Shown one piece after another: positions 35,195-44,400 of a stretch of 64,000 nt of DNA. Source of the DNA: JABDFW01 sp035550215 (GTDB lineage: Bacteria > Bacteroidota > Bacteroidia > Chitinophagales > Chitinophagaceae); contig DASZPM010000004.1 in the NCBI GenBank assembly GCA_035550215.1, positions 310,001 to 374,000 on the forward strand, written 5' to 3'. The stretch's first letter is position 1, and the number at the start of each line of letters is the position of its first letter. Under the pieces are notes generated by a model. That model did no database searches. It was not told where the DNA came from and saw only the letters and a program-made list of their open reading frames with translations. A program made the translations under genes and the position numbers.

Positions 35195-37044
35195 GCAGAA
35201 AGTGTTTTATTGTTCCTGTGATATGCATCCCAGTTAACAAGTGAATAAACAGCCCATATAAACCAACTCCAGTCATTTGTTCCTGTCATGTGCTCAGCTA
35301 ACAATTCTTCCAGGCTTTGCCTGTTAAACATGACGGCAAGATGCTGCGGCATGTTTAACAGCTTTTCAGTAATATCTTTTTTCAGGTCTCCACGCATCCA
35401 GTCATTCATCGGTATTACAAACCCCTTTTTCGGCTTTAATACCAATTGCTCATTTGTTTTATTTATAAGAGATTCTTTTAAATTTATTTTGCCTTGCCCT
35501 TTTTTTATGCAATTGCTATAGCCTAAGGCTGCGCTGGCATCCAGCACCTGGTTGCCCAGCAGGGGAACCCTTACCTCAAGGCTGTGATACATGCTTGCAC
35601 GGTCAACTTTTAGCAAAATTCTTTGCAGGTGCGTGTCCATTTCCAATGTACGAACAAAATTCATATAGTCATCATCATTGCTAAGCTGGTAACCCGCATT
35701 TTTAATTTTAGTGTAATAGTAATCTTCTGCAGCATCTTCTGTAAAAATATTTGGCAGCCACCGCAACGCGCCTGTTATAAAAAGGGTGTGATAATAATAG
35801 GAGAAGAAATCCTTCTCCTTCCAATGGCGCGAAACAGTAAATGATGCCCTGTTTTTAAATTTTGCTGCCAATATTTTACTCTTTTTTATCAAGGCGCCAC
35901 CTTTATATAAGTTGATGTTTTTTAATGCTGAAATATTTCTTGGGTAGCCCCAAAACAATTCATCCCCTCCATCTCCACTCAAGGCTACAGTGACTTTTTC
36001 CCGCGCGAATTTCGAAAGCATTAAAGTTGGCAGGGAAGAAAAATCTGCAAATGGTTCTGAGAATGCCTTTGTGTTGTCATCGATAAGGTTTAAAAGGTCA
36101 GCAGGCGATATAAACCTGCACTGGTGCCGGGTGTTAAAGATGCTTGCAAATTGCAGTGCCGCTTCAGACTCGTCCATCTTGTTATCTTTTATGCCAATAG
36201 TAAATGAATTGATAGTTGCTTTTTGATTTGCAAAGTAAGTAACGAGTGTGCTGTCAACCCCACCCGACATAAAAGTTCCTAATGGTACGTCGCTCACCAG
36301 TTGGCTTTGCACAGACGAGGCCAGTATTTCATCGAGGTCTTTTATTGCACCTGTTTGCTTTGCTGGGTACGCGTAATATTGGTGAGCATTTATACCGTCT
36401 TTATCAACCATATAATAATGGCCGTGAAGCAAAAGGCTGGTATTGGTGACAGCTGCAAGGTTTTCCGGAATATAACCCAGCGAAAGATAAGAGCCGATTG
36501 CGCTGACGTTAATATTCTCATTTTTGAAGTATGGGTGATTGATAATATGGTCATACTGTGAACTGTATACGACACCTTTGCCTGAGCTGCCAACATACAA
36601 TGGCTTAACGCCAACCCTGTCCCTGGCAAGTATTAACGAGTTTTGTTTTGTGTTATAAAATGCGAACGCAAAAATGCCATCCGCTGCTTTGAGTGTTGTC
36701 TCCGGTCCCAAATGAATAAGGCTATACAATAAAACTTCAGTATCGCTTGTTGAAATAAACGTTGTTCTATACGGTTGTAATAATTGCCTGAGATGCCCGG
36801 TATTATAAATTTCGCCATTAAACGTTATGCAATAGTTACCGCAGTCAGAAAGCATTGGCTGGTTACCCTTAGGGCCTAAATCCCGAATAGCCAGCCGGCA
36901 AAATCCCGTTATATAATTCTCCGCATTGTCCCACAAGCATTGCGAATCAGGTCCGCGATGATGCATGGTTACCAGGCAGCGCTGCATAAATCCTTTATGC
37001 AAATCCCCACGCTTAAAATTATATGTTCCGGCAATACCGCACAT
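35191..37044 (-). CDS. asnB: Asparagine synthetase B-like glutamine amidotransferase
   Basis: 617 residues. Cys2 (MCGIAG) is the glutaminase nucleophile after Met removal; FNGEIYN (75-81) binds glutamine; the synthetase domain has the ATP pyrophosphatase loop SGGVDST (260-266) and GDGGDELFWGYPR. Within polysaccharide loci such proteins are thought to amidate sugar acids, though free asparagine synthesis is possible. It lies between a methyltransferase (9 bases upstream) and a glycosyltransferase (4-base overlap), which supports a sugar-modifying role by position only. Confidence 0.88.
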   Translation of the reverse strand: MCGIAGTYNFKRGDLHKGFMQRCLVTMHHRGPDSQCLWDNAENYITGFCRLAIRDLGPKGNQPMLSDCGNYCITFNGEIYNTGHLRQLLQPYRTTFISTSDTEVLLYSLIHLGPETTLKAADGIFAFAFYNTKQNSLILARDRVGVKPLYVGSSGKGVVYSSQYDHIINHPYFKNENINVSAIGSYLSLGYIPENLAAVTNTSLLLHGHYYMVDKDGINAHQYYAYPAKQTGAIKDLDEILASSVQSQLVSDVPLGTFMSGGVDSTLVTYFANQKATINSFTIGIKDNKMDESEAALQFASIFNTRHQCRFISPADLLNLIDDNTKAFSEPFADFSSLPTLMLSKFAREKVTVALSGDGGDELFWGYPRNISALKNINLYKGGALIKKSKILAAKFKNRASFTVSRHWKEKDFFSYYYHTLFITGALRWLPNIFTEDAAEDYYYTKIKNAGYQLSNDDDYMNFVRTLEMDTHLQRILLKVDRASMYHSLEVRVPLLGNQVLDASAALGYSNCIKKGQGKINLKESLINKTNEQLVLKPKKGFVIPMNDWMRGDLKKDITEKLLNMPQHLAVMFNRQSLEELLAEHMTGTNDWSWFIWAVYSLVNWDAYHRNNKTLSA

Positions 37045-37053
37045 AGTTTAATG

Positions 37054-37815
37054 CTATCTTCTCATTTTTTTAGCGAATGATAGCAAAGCCCGTGTGATGA
37101 TGTCTTTAGGTGACGTAGAATATGTGTATGAAACTTTCTTGGTATCCATAGTTGTTTTTTGCGCCCAGGCCCAATCCCCGTCCTGCTGAATTTTAAAATT
37201 TGAATATGCAGGATGTTGCATTACTAAGAAATGAAAGATTTCCTTGACATGTGGAAGGGTAAGTTCCGCTTCTGACAGTTGCCTGTGAGTTATGCCATCG
37301 GTAACTTCCCTCATTTTTGCGGCGTGTCCGTATGTCCAGTTATAATCATCAAATATTATCCAGCCGTCTTTCTTTAGCAGCTTATCCGCGCAAAAAAAGG
37401 CGCTTCCATCTATCGTCCAATTTTTGGGGCCATCAATTATACACAGGTCATATACGGGGTTGCAAATATTATTTTCATCTGTGTTTTTCTTAATATCATT
37501 ATGTAAAAACCAATTGTAGCCTGTAGGCTCATGATGAATGGAAACATATTTCTCAAGGCCGCATTTAGCAAGCAACTCCTGAATTGCAGGCTTGAATAAA
37601 CTTTCCGCTTCAGTCAAATCTACCGATGTTAATGTTCCTCCGCCCAGTTCGTCAAGGGCAGCAGCAATAAAGCAACTGGCAACACCGTGCGCAAAACCAA
37701 GTTCAAGGCACGACGTAAGTCTATTTTCAATTATGAAATTATAAAGCACTTTCGCATTAGATTCACTTATAAATGGAATACCTTTTACTAACTTGTTTAC
37801 CTCGGTAAATTTCAT
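37054..37815 (-). CDS. Class I SAM-dependent methyltransferase (Methyltransferase_24-like)
   Basis: 253 residues. SAM site CLELGFAHGVAS (36-47), acidic VDLTEAE (65-71), then DLCIIDGPKNW (123-133) and IIFDDYNW (153-160), the pattern of cephalosporin-hydroxylase/O-methyltransferase-like members that often act on sugars. Overlaps the upstream glycosyltransferase by 4 bases (ATGA). Probably methylates a sugar of the polysaccharide; the target is unknown. Confidence 0.8.
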   Translation of the reverse strand: MKFTEVNKLVKGIPFISESNAKVLYNFIIENRLTSCLELGFAHGVASCFIAAALDELGGGTLTSVDLTEAESLFKPAIQELLAKCGLEKYVSIHHEPTGYNWFLHNDIKKNTDENNICNPVYDLCIIDGPKNWTIDGSAFFCADKLLKKDGWIIFDDYNWTYGHAAKMREVTDGITHRQLSEAELTLPHVKEIFHFLVMQHPAYSNFKIQQDGDWAWAQKTTMDTKKVSYTYSTSPKDIITRALLSFAKKMRR

Positions 37816-39053
37816 GCACTTGATTTTTTGCCGTATTTTATAATAGCTGATTCATATACCTGCCTGAACCTGTTTGCTACAATATCCCATGTGTAGTTTT
37901 CAAGGAATTTTTTATGTCCATGTTCACCCATATTATATCTTAAACTATCGCTGCTTATAAGAGCTTCAATCTTTTTTGACAAATCAAGATGGTTGCCGGG
38001 GGAAAACAGCAAGCCGTCTTCACCCTGGCTGATTAACGATGCTATAGCGCCGATGTTTGCACCAATGACTGATTTTTTAAAAGCCCATGCTTCAATAAAA
38101 ACAATACCGAAAGATTCTTCAACTGATGGCAAAACCAATACATCCGTTATGCTTAGTATTTCAGCTTTTTGCTCGTCAGAAATATTTTTTTGCAGCAAAA
38201 TTTTTTTGTGACCTGCTACAATTGCTTCTAATTGGGCCGAATAAGTGCCTTCTGCGCCGGCGATAACTAACTGAATGTTAGAAAGCCTTTTCTCAAGGTC
38301 AAAAAAAGCGTCAATAAGGGTTTTAATACTTTTTGAGATTTCTTGCCTGCCGATGAAAGTTATTATTTTTTTTTCAGCAGCAATCTTGTATTTCAACCTT
38401 AATTCTGCCGGTGGCTTTAGGTTGCCTGTATTATCTAATATGTCAGTTGCCGTACCAATCACCTTGATTTTTTCTGCGTCTATGCCTTCCGTAATAAGAT
38501 AGTCTTTTTCATATTGCGTGTTGGCAATGTAATAGTCCGCTGCAATTATTCTTTTTTTATAGCTTTTAGAAATTGCATTATTATGCAGGTGTAGAGCACC
38601 AAACATTACAAATGGTTTAGGACGGGAAATTTTTTTTCGCCAAAGAGGGTAGTCGGCAAATGAATAATGGACAGTCGATGCACAAATAACGTCACAGGGT
38701 TCTTTAATAATGGCAGAACGCATGGTGCGTGATATAGGGCCGTATTGAATATTTGTAAAAAAATCTTGCAAAGCCGCGCCAAATATTTTTTTAGTTAGTT
38801 TGCCTAATATCTTGAACGGCACTTTATGTGCCGACATAAACCCAAATCGTTTGACCGTTATGCCATTAATTATTTCATTACCCTGGGGAATTTTTTTAAA
38901 CTCCCGACGATGCGGGCCGTAATATGAATTGGTTGTTATTACTGTTACATCGTCATTATATGTTTTCTTAAGATATTCTGATATTTTTTGAATCATATAT
39001 TGTGAGCCACCGCGGGAGGGAAAGTAATTCTGTGTAATGTGCAGTATCTTCAT
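37812..39053 (-). CDS. Glycosyltransferase family 4 (tandem copy A)
   Basis: 413 residues. N-terminus MKILHITQNYFPSRGGSQYM, donor domain with ITFIGRQEISKSIKTL, LVIAGAEG and E-x7-E in EESFGIVFIEAWAFKKSV. It is clearly paralogous to the next gene upstream (39050-40303): both share the ILHxxQNYxPSxGGxQY start, a TTNS-EIINGxxVxR segment and an IxxSMG/NIGAIASLI-type end block. Four-base overlaps on both sides. Substrates unknown. Confidence 0.88.
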   Translation of the reverse strand: MKILHITQNYFPSRGGSQYMIQKISEYLKKTYNDDVTVITTNSYYGPHRREFKKIPQGNEIINGITVKRFGFMSAHKVPFKILGKLTKKIFGAALQDFFTNIQYGPISRTMRSAIIKEPCDVICASTVHYSFADYPLWRKKISRPKPFVMFGALHLHNNAISKSYKKRIIAADYYIANTQYEKDYLITEGIDAEKIKVIGTATDILDNTGNLKPPAELRLKYKIAAEKKIITFIGRQEISKSIKTLIDAFFDLEKRLSNIQLVIAGAEGTYSAQLEAIVAGHKKILLQKNISDEQKAEILSITDVLVLPSVEESFGIVFIEAWAFKKSVIGANIGAIASLISQGEDGLLFSPGNHLDLSKKIEALISSDSLRYNMGEHGHKKFLENYTWDIVANRFRQVYESAIIKYGKKSSA

Positions 39054-40303
39054 ATAAAATTATACTCCTGCTTAAAGTTCTCTATCCCAAGCATATATGC
39101 ATCCCTGTATTTTTTTACAATTGCAGGCCAACTGTAATTTGCAAATGCTTTTTGATAACCATATTCACCCAATGTTTGGCGATAGTTTTCATTGTTTGCC
39201 AAAATGCCTATTTTTTGCAAAAGATCATCGACATCTCCGGCAGAAAAAAGCAGTCCATCGTGCCCATCAGCTACTAGCGACGCAGTTGCTCCCATACTTG
39301 TAGCAATAACTGGCTTTTTGCAGGCCCAGGCTTCAAGTAACACTACTCCAAACGATTCACTTTGAGAGGCAAGAACAAAAATATCAAGCGAATGATATAA
39401 TACCGGCTTCATGCTGTCGTCAAAATCTTCTATTAAAATAATGGGGAGTTTTTCTTCCTGTATTATTTTCTTTACTGATGCCACGTAATCTGTTGTGCCA
39501 CCTGCCAATAACAACTTTGCATTTTTATTTTCTTTAAACAGGTTGCGAAAGGCATCTATTAATATCGCAACGCCTTTGCCTTTTACAAGCCTGCCTATAA
39601 AGCCTATCACTATATCAGTAGGTTTTATATCGTGTTTTTTTTTAAAACTGGTTATGTCTTCGTTGTTAGCTGCAAATGCGGGTATATTAATGCCAGTTCC
39701 AATATTTACTATTTTATACGGCTTCACACCGTAGCCAATCATCTCATTGCGCTCAAATTCAGTATTAGCTATATAGCAATCGCACGCCCGGGCTTTTAAT
39801 AGCGAAGGGTCATTGGCATTATCAATTTTTTTATGCAGATGTATAGCACCATATAAAACAAAGGGTTTAGGTTTACCCTTTTTAAAGCGCCATATAGGGT
39901 AATTGCAAAAATTATAACCAATAGTAGTGGCCATAATAACATCTGCTTCAGCGCGCGCCATCATATTATTAATGCCTGGGCTGTCAAGTGTATACGGCAA
40001 TGTGCCTATCCGCTCCGGAAGCTTTAAACCTGTTGATTTTATCAACGCTTTGTTAGTAAATTTTATCAGTGGATAGTGCCACCTGTTAAACGGCAGGCGA
40101 TTAACTTTAACGCCATTGATAATTTCATAGGCTGGTGTTATTTTTTGAAAGAGTTTTGATTCAGGCACAAAAAGCGAATTTGTTGTACAGACAGAAACCT
40201 CATCACCATAATATTCAACAAGCTTTTCCGATACATGTTTCATGGTGTATTGCGGCCCCCCTTTAGACGGGTAATAATTTTGACATACGTGCAATATCTT
40301 CAT
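39050..40303 (-). CDS. Glycosyltransferase family 4 (tandem copy B)
   Basis: 417 residues. Starts MKILHVCQNYYPSKGGPQYT; nucleotide-sugar domain has VIGFIGRLVKGKGVAILIDA, LLLAGG and the E-x7-E pair in SESFGVVLLEAWACKKPVIAT. Paralogue of the following gene, likely from tandem duplication. It touches the upstream gene by one base (40303), so the set is translationally coupled. Confidence 0.88.
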   Translation of the reverse strand: MKILHVCQNYYPSKGGPQYTMKHVSEKLVEYYGDEVSVCTTNSLFVPESKLFQKITPAYEIINGVKVNRLPFNRWHYPLIKFTNKALIKSTGLKLPERIGTLPYTLDSPGINNMMARAEADVIMATTIGYNFCNYPIWRFKKGKPKPFVLYGAIHLHKKIDNANDPSLLKARACDCYIANTEFERNEMIGYGVKPYKIVNIGTGINIPAFAANNEDITSFKKKHDIKPTDIVIGFIGRLVKGKGVAILIDAFRNLFKENKNAKLLLAGGTTDYVASVKKIIQEEKLPIILIEDFDDSMKPVLYHSLDIFVLASQSESFGVVLLEAWACKKPVIATSMGATASLVADGHDGLLFSAGDVDDLLQKIGILANNENYRQTLGEYGYQKAFANYSWPAIVKKYRDAYMLGIENFKQEYNFI

Positions 40304-41700
40304 CAGCCTAACAGTTGCTTTAACCTTGCTATTACCCTTTCAGTTGATTTGCCATCAGTATAAGTTGCAATTTCTTTTACACAATCCTGGCACCTGGCAT
40401 TATAATCAGCTGGGTTCTGTAGCGCGTTTTTTATAAGTGATATTAGTTTTTGCCTGCTGTGTGCGAAGTTTAATGCGCCGCTGTTTATGATAGGCTGGTA
40501 ATGTTCCTGGTGGTATATGGCTCTTAAAAATGGCTCCGCATCTTTATTTACTTCATCATAATAAGGGGCAATTTGCGGCTTGTTAAATACGCTCCCGTCA
40601 ATCGCCATAGTAGAACATAAGTTTACGTGTACGTCACTATATTTTAGTGTTGAGATAAGACGGCGCTCATCTTCGTCGCTGTAGTTATTGTGATCAAGCC
40701 TGCCTTTTGCGGGCGCCTTGTAATCATAAAAGAGGTATGGCGAATTACCGATGTGGTTTTTCCATCGCTCAATAGAATCCAACGGGTGACACCTGAAGAG
40801 GATAATTGTATCTTGGTCAATTTCATTTTTTTCGAGCGCATCAACAATATGCTTTACATATTGGGGCTCATTGGGAATAAGATGTGCAGACCCGCCCGCA
40901 TATAATATGATTTTTTTTCCTTGCGGCAGCGCCAATTTTTCGAGCCAGCCGTTATATGACCAACAGTAATCGTTGTTATAATGAAAGTCAAATTGTGGCG
41001 CGCCGGTAATATATATCTTTTCTTTTTCCTTTAACCAAGGATTTATTCTTTCCAGCTCTGCTTTGTTGTATTTGTTCCACACAAGATATCTGTCGAAAAA
41101 AATGGCCGGCCATCCGCGCTTTGTTACATTATCAAAAGAGTGAATAGAGGCCACAAGAGTGGCATTTTTTTCTTTTAAAATCCTGGCAACCAATTCAACT
41201 TCTTGTAAAAAAGGGGTTACTGTAAATATACCTTCAGCTTCTAGTGCTGCAACCCATGACACATACTTGCTGTAAACACCCTCGTTCAGCAACTTGATAT
41301 TTTCTTCTGCAACCAGTCGCTTTATATATGAAGGGTTGAATTTCAATTTAAGCGATAATATTTTTTCTCTTATTGTCTGCTTTACAACTGCTTTCCTCGG
41401 CTTGAAAACGAAGGAATATTTTTTTTGTATATCAGTACTTGGGGAACGCAACCTGAAATATTGATACCAATAATTAATCTTTAACCGCGCACCCTTGTAA
41501 TTGTTGCTTACGACGTAGCCAGGCATAATGTGCGCTTCAATTCCGGCGGCTTGTAGTTCTTCCAAAAGATCTGGCTGTTCCCACAATAAAATGACCACAG
41601 GCTCGCAAAATGCAACCATTTGTTTCAGCATGCCCGTGCGTATAATGTGTATTAGTGAACCCTGGCCAACAATGGGAATTAGAATTCTTTTTTTTCTCAA
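40303..41700 (-). CDS. GT-B fold transferase, CDP-glycerol glycerophosphotransferase-like
   Basis: 465 residues. The C-terminal half has a Rossmann-like nucleotide site: IILYAGGSAHLIPN, ILFRCHPLDSIERW and NLCSTMAIDGSVFNKPQI, the H-P and S-T-x-x-x-D/E pattern shared with CDP-glycerol:poly(glycerophosphate) transferases and related capsule transferases. The N-terminal half starts ILIPIVGQGSLIHIIRTGML and is basic around 90-120. No membrane segment. Donor could be CDP-linked or UDP-linked; I can only place it in the broad fold family. Confidence 0.55.
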   Translation of the reverse strand: MRKKRILIPIVGQGSLIHIIRTGMLKQMVAFCEPVVILLWEQPDLLEELQAAGIEAHIMPGYVVSNNYKGARLKINYWYQYFRLRSPSTDIQKKYSFVFKPRKAVVKQTIREKILSLKLKFNPSYIKRLVAEENIKLLNEGVYSKYVSWVAALEAEGIFTVTPFLQEVELVARILKEKNATLVASIHSFDNVTKRGWPAIFFDRYLVWNKYNKAELERINPWLKEKEKIYITGAPQFDFHYNNDYCWSYNGWLEKLALPQGKKIILYAGGSAHLIPNEPQYVKHIVDALEKNEIDQDTIILFRCHPLDSIERWKNHIGNSPYLFYDYKAPAKGRLDHNNYSDEDERRLISTLKYSDVHVNLCSTMAIDGSVFNKPQIAPYYDEVNKDAEPFLRAIYHQEHYQPIINSGALNFAHSRQKLISLIKNALQNPADYNARCQDCVKEIATYTDGKSTERVIARLKQLLG

Positions 41701-41704
41701 GTGT

Positions 41705-42616
41705 TTATTTTTTCCTGCCGTTTAACATAAATGGCACGCTTGCCGCTGCAAACTTTAGAAAGGTTAGCCGGCCTGTTTTAAAAAATGCACGCAGGCCATA
41801 AAAAAAATTGCTTTTAAACTTATTGTAATAGAGATTTTTTATGCAAAATAAAAGCCGCTCAATATATATTTCTTTAAATTCTTTCCTGTTGTCATAACTT
41901 GTTATGTACACAAAGTACTGGTTAATGAAGTACTTTATCCTGGAGGATGAGTTGATAAGAGAACTGCTGTGAACGCGGTAGTTAACCAACTTTTCATCCA
42001 GGTAGCAGAATTTAAAAAAGCGGGATGCTCTTAAATAAAAATCATGGTCTTCATAAAAAACCTTTTCATTAAAACATTTTAATTTGTCAAGAACTTCCTT
42101 TCTGAAAATAATGCTGGCAGAGGTGATAAATGGTTTTTTTATCATCTCCTTGTAAACATAGCCACTATAAACCTTGTGGCCTCTTGTTTCAATAATTCCC
42201 CTGTCGTCTATAAAATCACCTTTTTCGTTTATCCTGCTCATGTTGGTGTAAACAACGCCGTAATCGATCGGCAATTCGGCAAATTTGCCCATTATCTTGC
42301 TTACTGAATCAATTGTTAAAATGTCATCACATCCTATTTGCTTAACAAAGCTTCCTTTTATGTAAGGGATTGCCCGGTTGAGGTTTTTTGTTATGCCTGC
42401 ATTTTTGTTATTATTTAGAAATATAGCGTGGGGATATTGCGTTTTTACCCAGGTACTTATTATTTCTTTTGTCCGGTCTTTAGACCCATCATCAGAGATA
42501 ATTAACTGGATGTTGGGATAGGTTTGATTTTTGATGCTGTTCAATGTAGCTTCTACATACTCCTCCTGGTTATACGAGATAGCAATAATGGAAACCAATG
42601 GATAGGCAGACTGCAT
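41705..42616 (-). CDS. Glycosyltransferase family 2
   Basis: 303 residues from the ATG at 42616, 8 bases after the upstream gene's stop; a longer frame to 42661 would overlap that gene by 37 bases. GT-A core: VSIIAISYNQEEYVEATL, LIISDDGSKDRTKEI and QIGCDDILT (DxD-like), then YEDHDFYLRASRF. Inverting sugar transferase; donor and acceptor unknown. Confidence 0.85.
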   Translation of the reverse strand: MQSAYPLVSIIAISYNQEEYVEATLNSIKNQTYPNIQLIISDDGSKDRTKEIISTWVKTQYPHAIFLNNNKNAGITKNLNRAIPYIKGSFVKQIGCDDILTIDSVSKIMGKFAELPIDYGVVYTNMSRINEKGDFIDDRGIIETRGHKVYSGYVYKEMIKKPFITSASIIFRKEVLDKLKCFNEKVFYEDHDFYLRASRFFKFCYLDEKLVNYRVHSSSLINSSSRIKYFINQYFVYITSYDNRKEFKEIYIERLLFCIKNLYYNKFKSNFFYGLRAFFKTGRLTFLKFAAASVPFMLNGRKK

Positions 42617-42624
42617 GATACCAG

Positions 42625-43434
42625 CTATATGTTTAAGTGATTTTTTACTGCTTTTGACCAATGTGATGAGGTTAATGTTGAGTTATAGTAATACGTCTGC
42701 TCCTCATTAAGATTATCCGTGTCTTCGTACCACGGCAAATGTTTTACCACGAATGGATAAGTCGTCCTGATTGCTTCCATGGCGGAGGCCGGCCCAAAAC
42801 AGCCCTTTCGGTATAATGCAAAGGTTGTATCAATTTGCGCTTTAATCGCGTATTTTTCCAACCGTCTGCCTTTTCTAAGCACACTTGCCTCCCAATTAAC
42901 CACTTTATTTTTAAAGGCGTAACTATTTGGCAAGTCGTCAGTTTTTAATCCAAAACCCGCTTTACCTATCTGCTTATACTTGTGCAAAAGAAAATAAAAA
43001 AAAGTCATAAAGTCATCAGGGCATTTGTCAATAATTTCCAAATCACTGTCTGTATAAACGTAATAGCCATCTTTAAAGTCGTTGATAATATTTGTTTCCC
43101 AAATGGCGCAATAGCCAGCGTTTTTATTTAGCCGGTATACTTTATAAGGTGCAATTTCATAATAGGCCAGTAGCGGGGGATAATCCGAATCATTATCTAT
43201 AATGTATAGGTTCTTATAACCTTTATTTTCCAGGGAACTGATTAGCCGCTTTAAATAGGTAAGCCTGTTCCTGTTATTAATAATGATTGGAATGGAGTAG
43301 CAAAATGCCTCGTGCTTGCGTTTAAAATTTTTATAGGCAAAAAGTGTGGTAAGATACCTCGCAGTACAATAACTCCAATGTTTTAGCTGCCTTGCTGGTT
43401 TAATTATTGTTAATATAATATTGGGAATAGCCAA
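42625..43434 (-). CDS. Glycosyltransferase family 2-like protein
   Basis: 269 residues. Weaker GT2 pattern: IPIIINNRNRLTYLKRLISS, NLYIIDNDSDYPPL and YVYTDSDLEIIDKCP (DxD), then a C-terminal LPWYEDTDNLNEEQTYYY. This resembles small GT-A enzymes that read a nucleotide sugar with a TDSD motif. Basic, helix-like N-terminus may bind the membrane. Shorter than most GT2 members. Confidence 0.7.
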   Translation of the reverse strand: MAIPNIILTIIKPARQLKHWSYCTARYLTTLFAYKNFKRKHEAFCYSIPIIINNRNRLTYLKRLISSLENKGYKNLYIIDNDSDYPPLLAYYEIAPYKVYRLNKNAGYCAIWETNIINDFKDGYYVYTDSDLEIIDKCPDDFMTFFYFLLHKYKQIGKAGFGLKTDDLPNSYAFKNKVVNWEASVLRKGRRLEKYAIKAQIDTTFALYRKGCFGPASAMEAIRTTYPFVVKHLPWYEDTDNLNEEQTYYYNSTLTSSHWSKAVKNHLNI

Positions 43435-43445
43435 CCTGTAATGAT

Positions 43446-44378
43446 TTAAAGAACTTGAGCCGCCGGTGCCTTGTGTTTTTTTATTACTCTTGCCACCTTT
43501 GTTTTCGCTGCTTTCTGTATATAAAGCAAAAGGCTTTTTTTGTCAATACCCCTGGTTAAAAGTGCTTTGCCGGTTATAAAAGCTGCAACGCAATAAAACT
43601 GTGCAAACTTTAAAAGTGATGGGTTGTTGAACAGCAAATATATTTCCTCAGCAAGTTTTTCCGAACGTATGTTGAACAGTGATCTTATATAATGTTTCTT
43701 TATTCGCATGGCATTTTTCTTTTGTAATTCCGCCTTTACCGAAGATGTCTGCATCTCATGCGACCGGTATTTTAATAAAGGTTGTGGTATGTTGCCAATA
43801 TTACATTTTTCAAGTAACCTTGTCCAGAACTCGTAGTCCTCAGAAGGATAATATTCTTCCTTATAAAACTCTTCCAGTTGCAGCAGGCATTTTTTGTCAA
43901 GCATTACTGCCGGGTGTGCAAGAGGAGTGCCTTTTATGGCATGCCATTTTATTTTTCCGGGCAGGGTTGGATATTTTATAATTTTTATGTCTCCTGCCTG
44001 TTCTGCAAAAACAGTAATATAAGAACCAACAATTTTTACGGAAGGGTTTTGTCGCAGGTATTTAACCTGCTCCTCAAACCGTTGTGGTAGTGAAATATCA
44101 TCAGCATCCATACGTGCAATGTACTTGCCCCTGGCTAACTGCAGGCCATGGTTTAAATGTTTAAGATAACCTGTGTTAACAGGGCTGTCTATAATTTTTA
44201 TACGGCTGTCATTGTAGCTTTTAATTATGTCCAGGCTATTGTCAGTTGATGCATCATTAAATATCAGGAACTCGAAATCTCCTTGCGACTGGCCTAATAT
44301 ACTTTCAATGGAAGCGCGTAAATAATTGCCTGCATTGTATACTGGCATTATAACTGATATAAGCGGCAGTTTTTGCAT
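43446..44378 (-). CDS. Glycosyltransferase family 2
   Basis: 310 residues. Classic features: ISVIMPVYNAGNYLRASIES, FLIFNDASTDNSLDII, and ARMDADDISLPQRFEEQV (DxD), followed by HPAVMLDK and EDYEFWTRLLEK. Very similar in architecture to capsule galactosyl/glucosyl transferases. Sits between two further GT2 genes in the same transcript, 11 and 22 bases away. Confidence 0.9.
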   Translation of the reverse strand: MQKLPLISVIMPVYNAGNYLRASIESILGQSQGDFEFLIFNDASTDNSLDIIKSYNDSRIKIIDSPVNTGYLKHLNHGLQLARGKYIARMDADDISLPQRFEEQVKYLRQNPSVKIVGSYITVFAEQAGDIKIIKYPTLPGKIKWHAIKGTPLAHPAVMLDKKCLLQLEEFYKEEYYPSEDYEFWTRLLEKCNIGNIPQPLLKYRSHEMQTSSVKAELQKKNAMRIKKHYIRSLFNIRSEKLAEEIYLLFNNPSLLKFAQFYCVAAFITGKALLTRGIDKKSLLLYIQKAAKTKVARVIKKHKAPAAQVL

Positions 44379-44400
44379 TAGGCTAGTGTAGCAGTGATTT

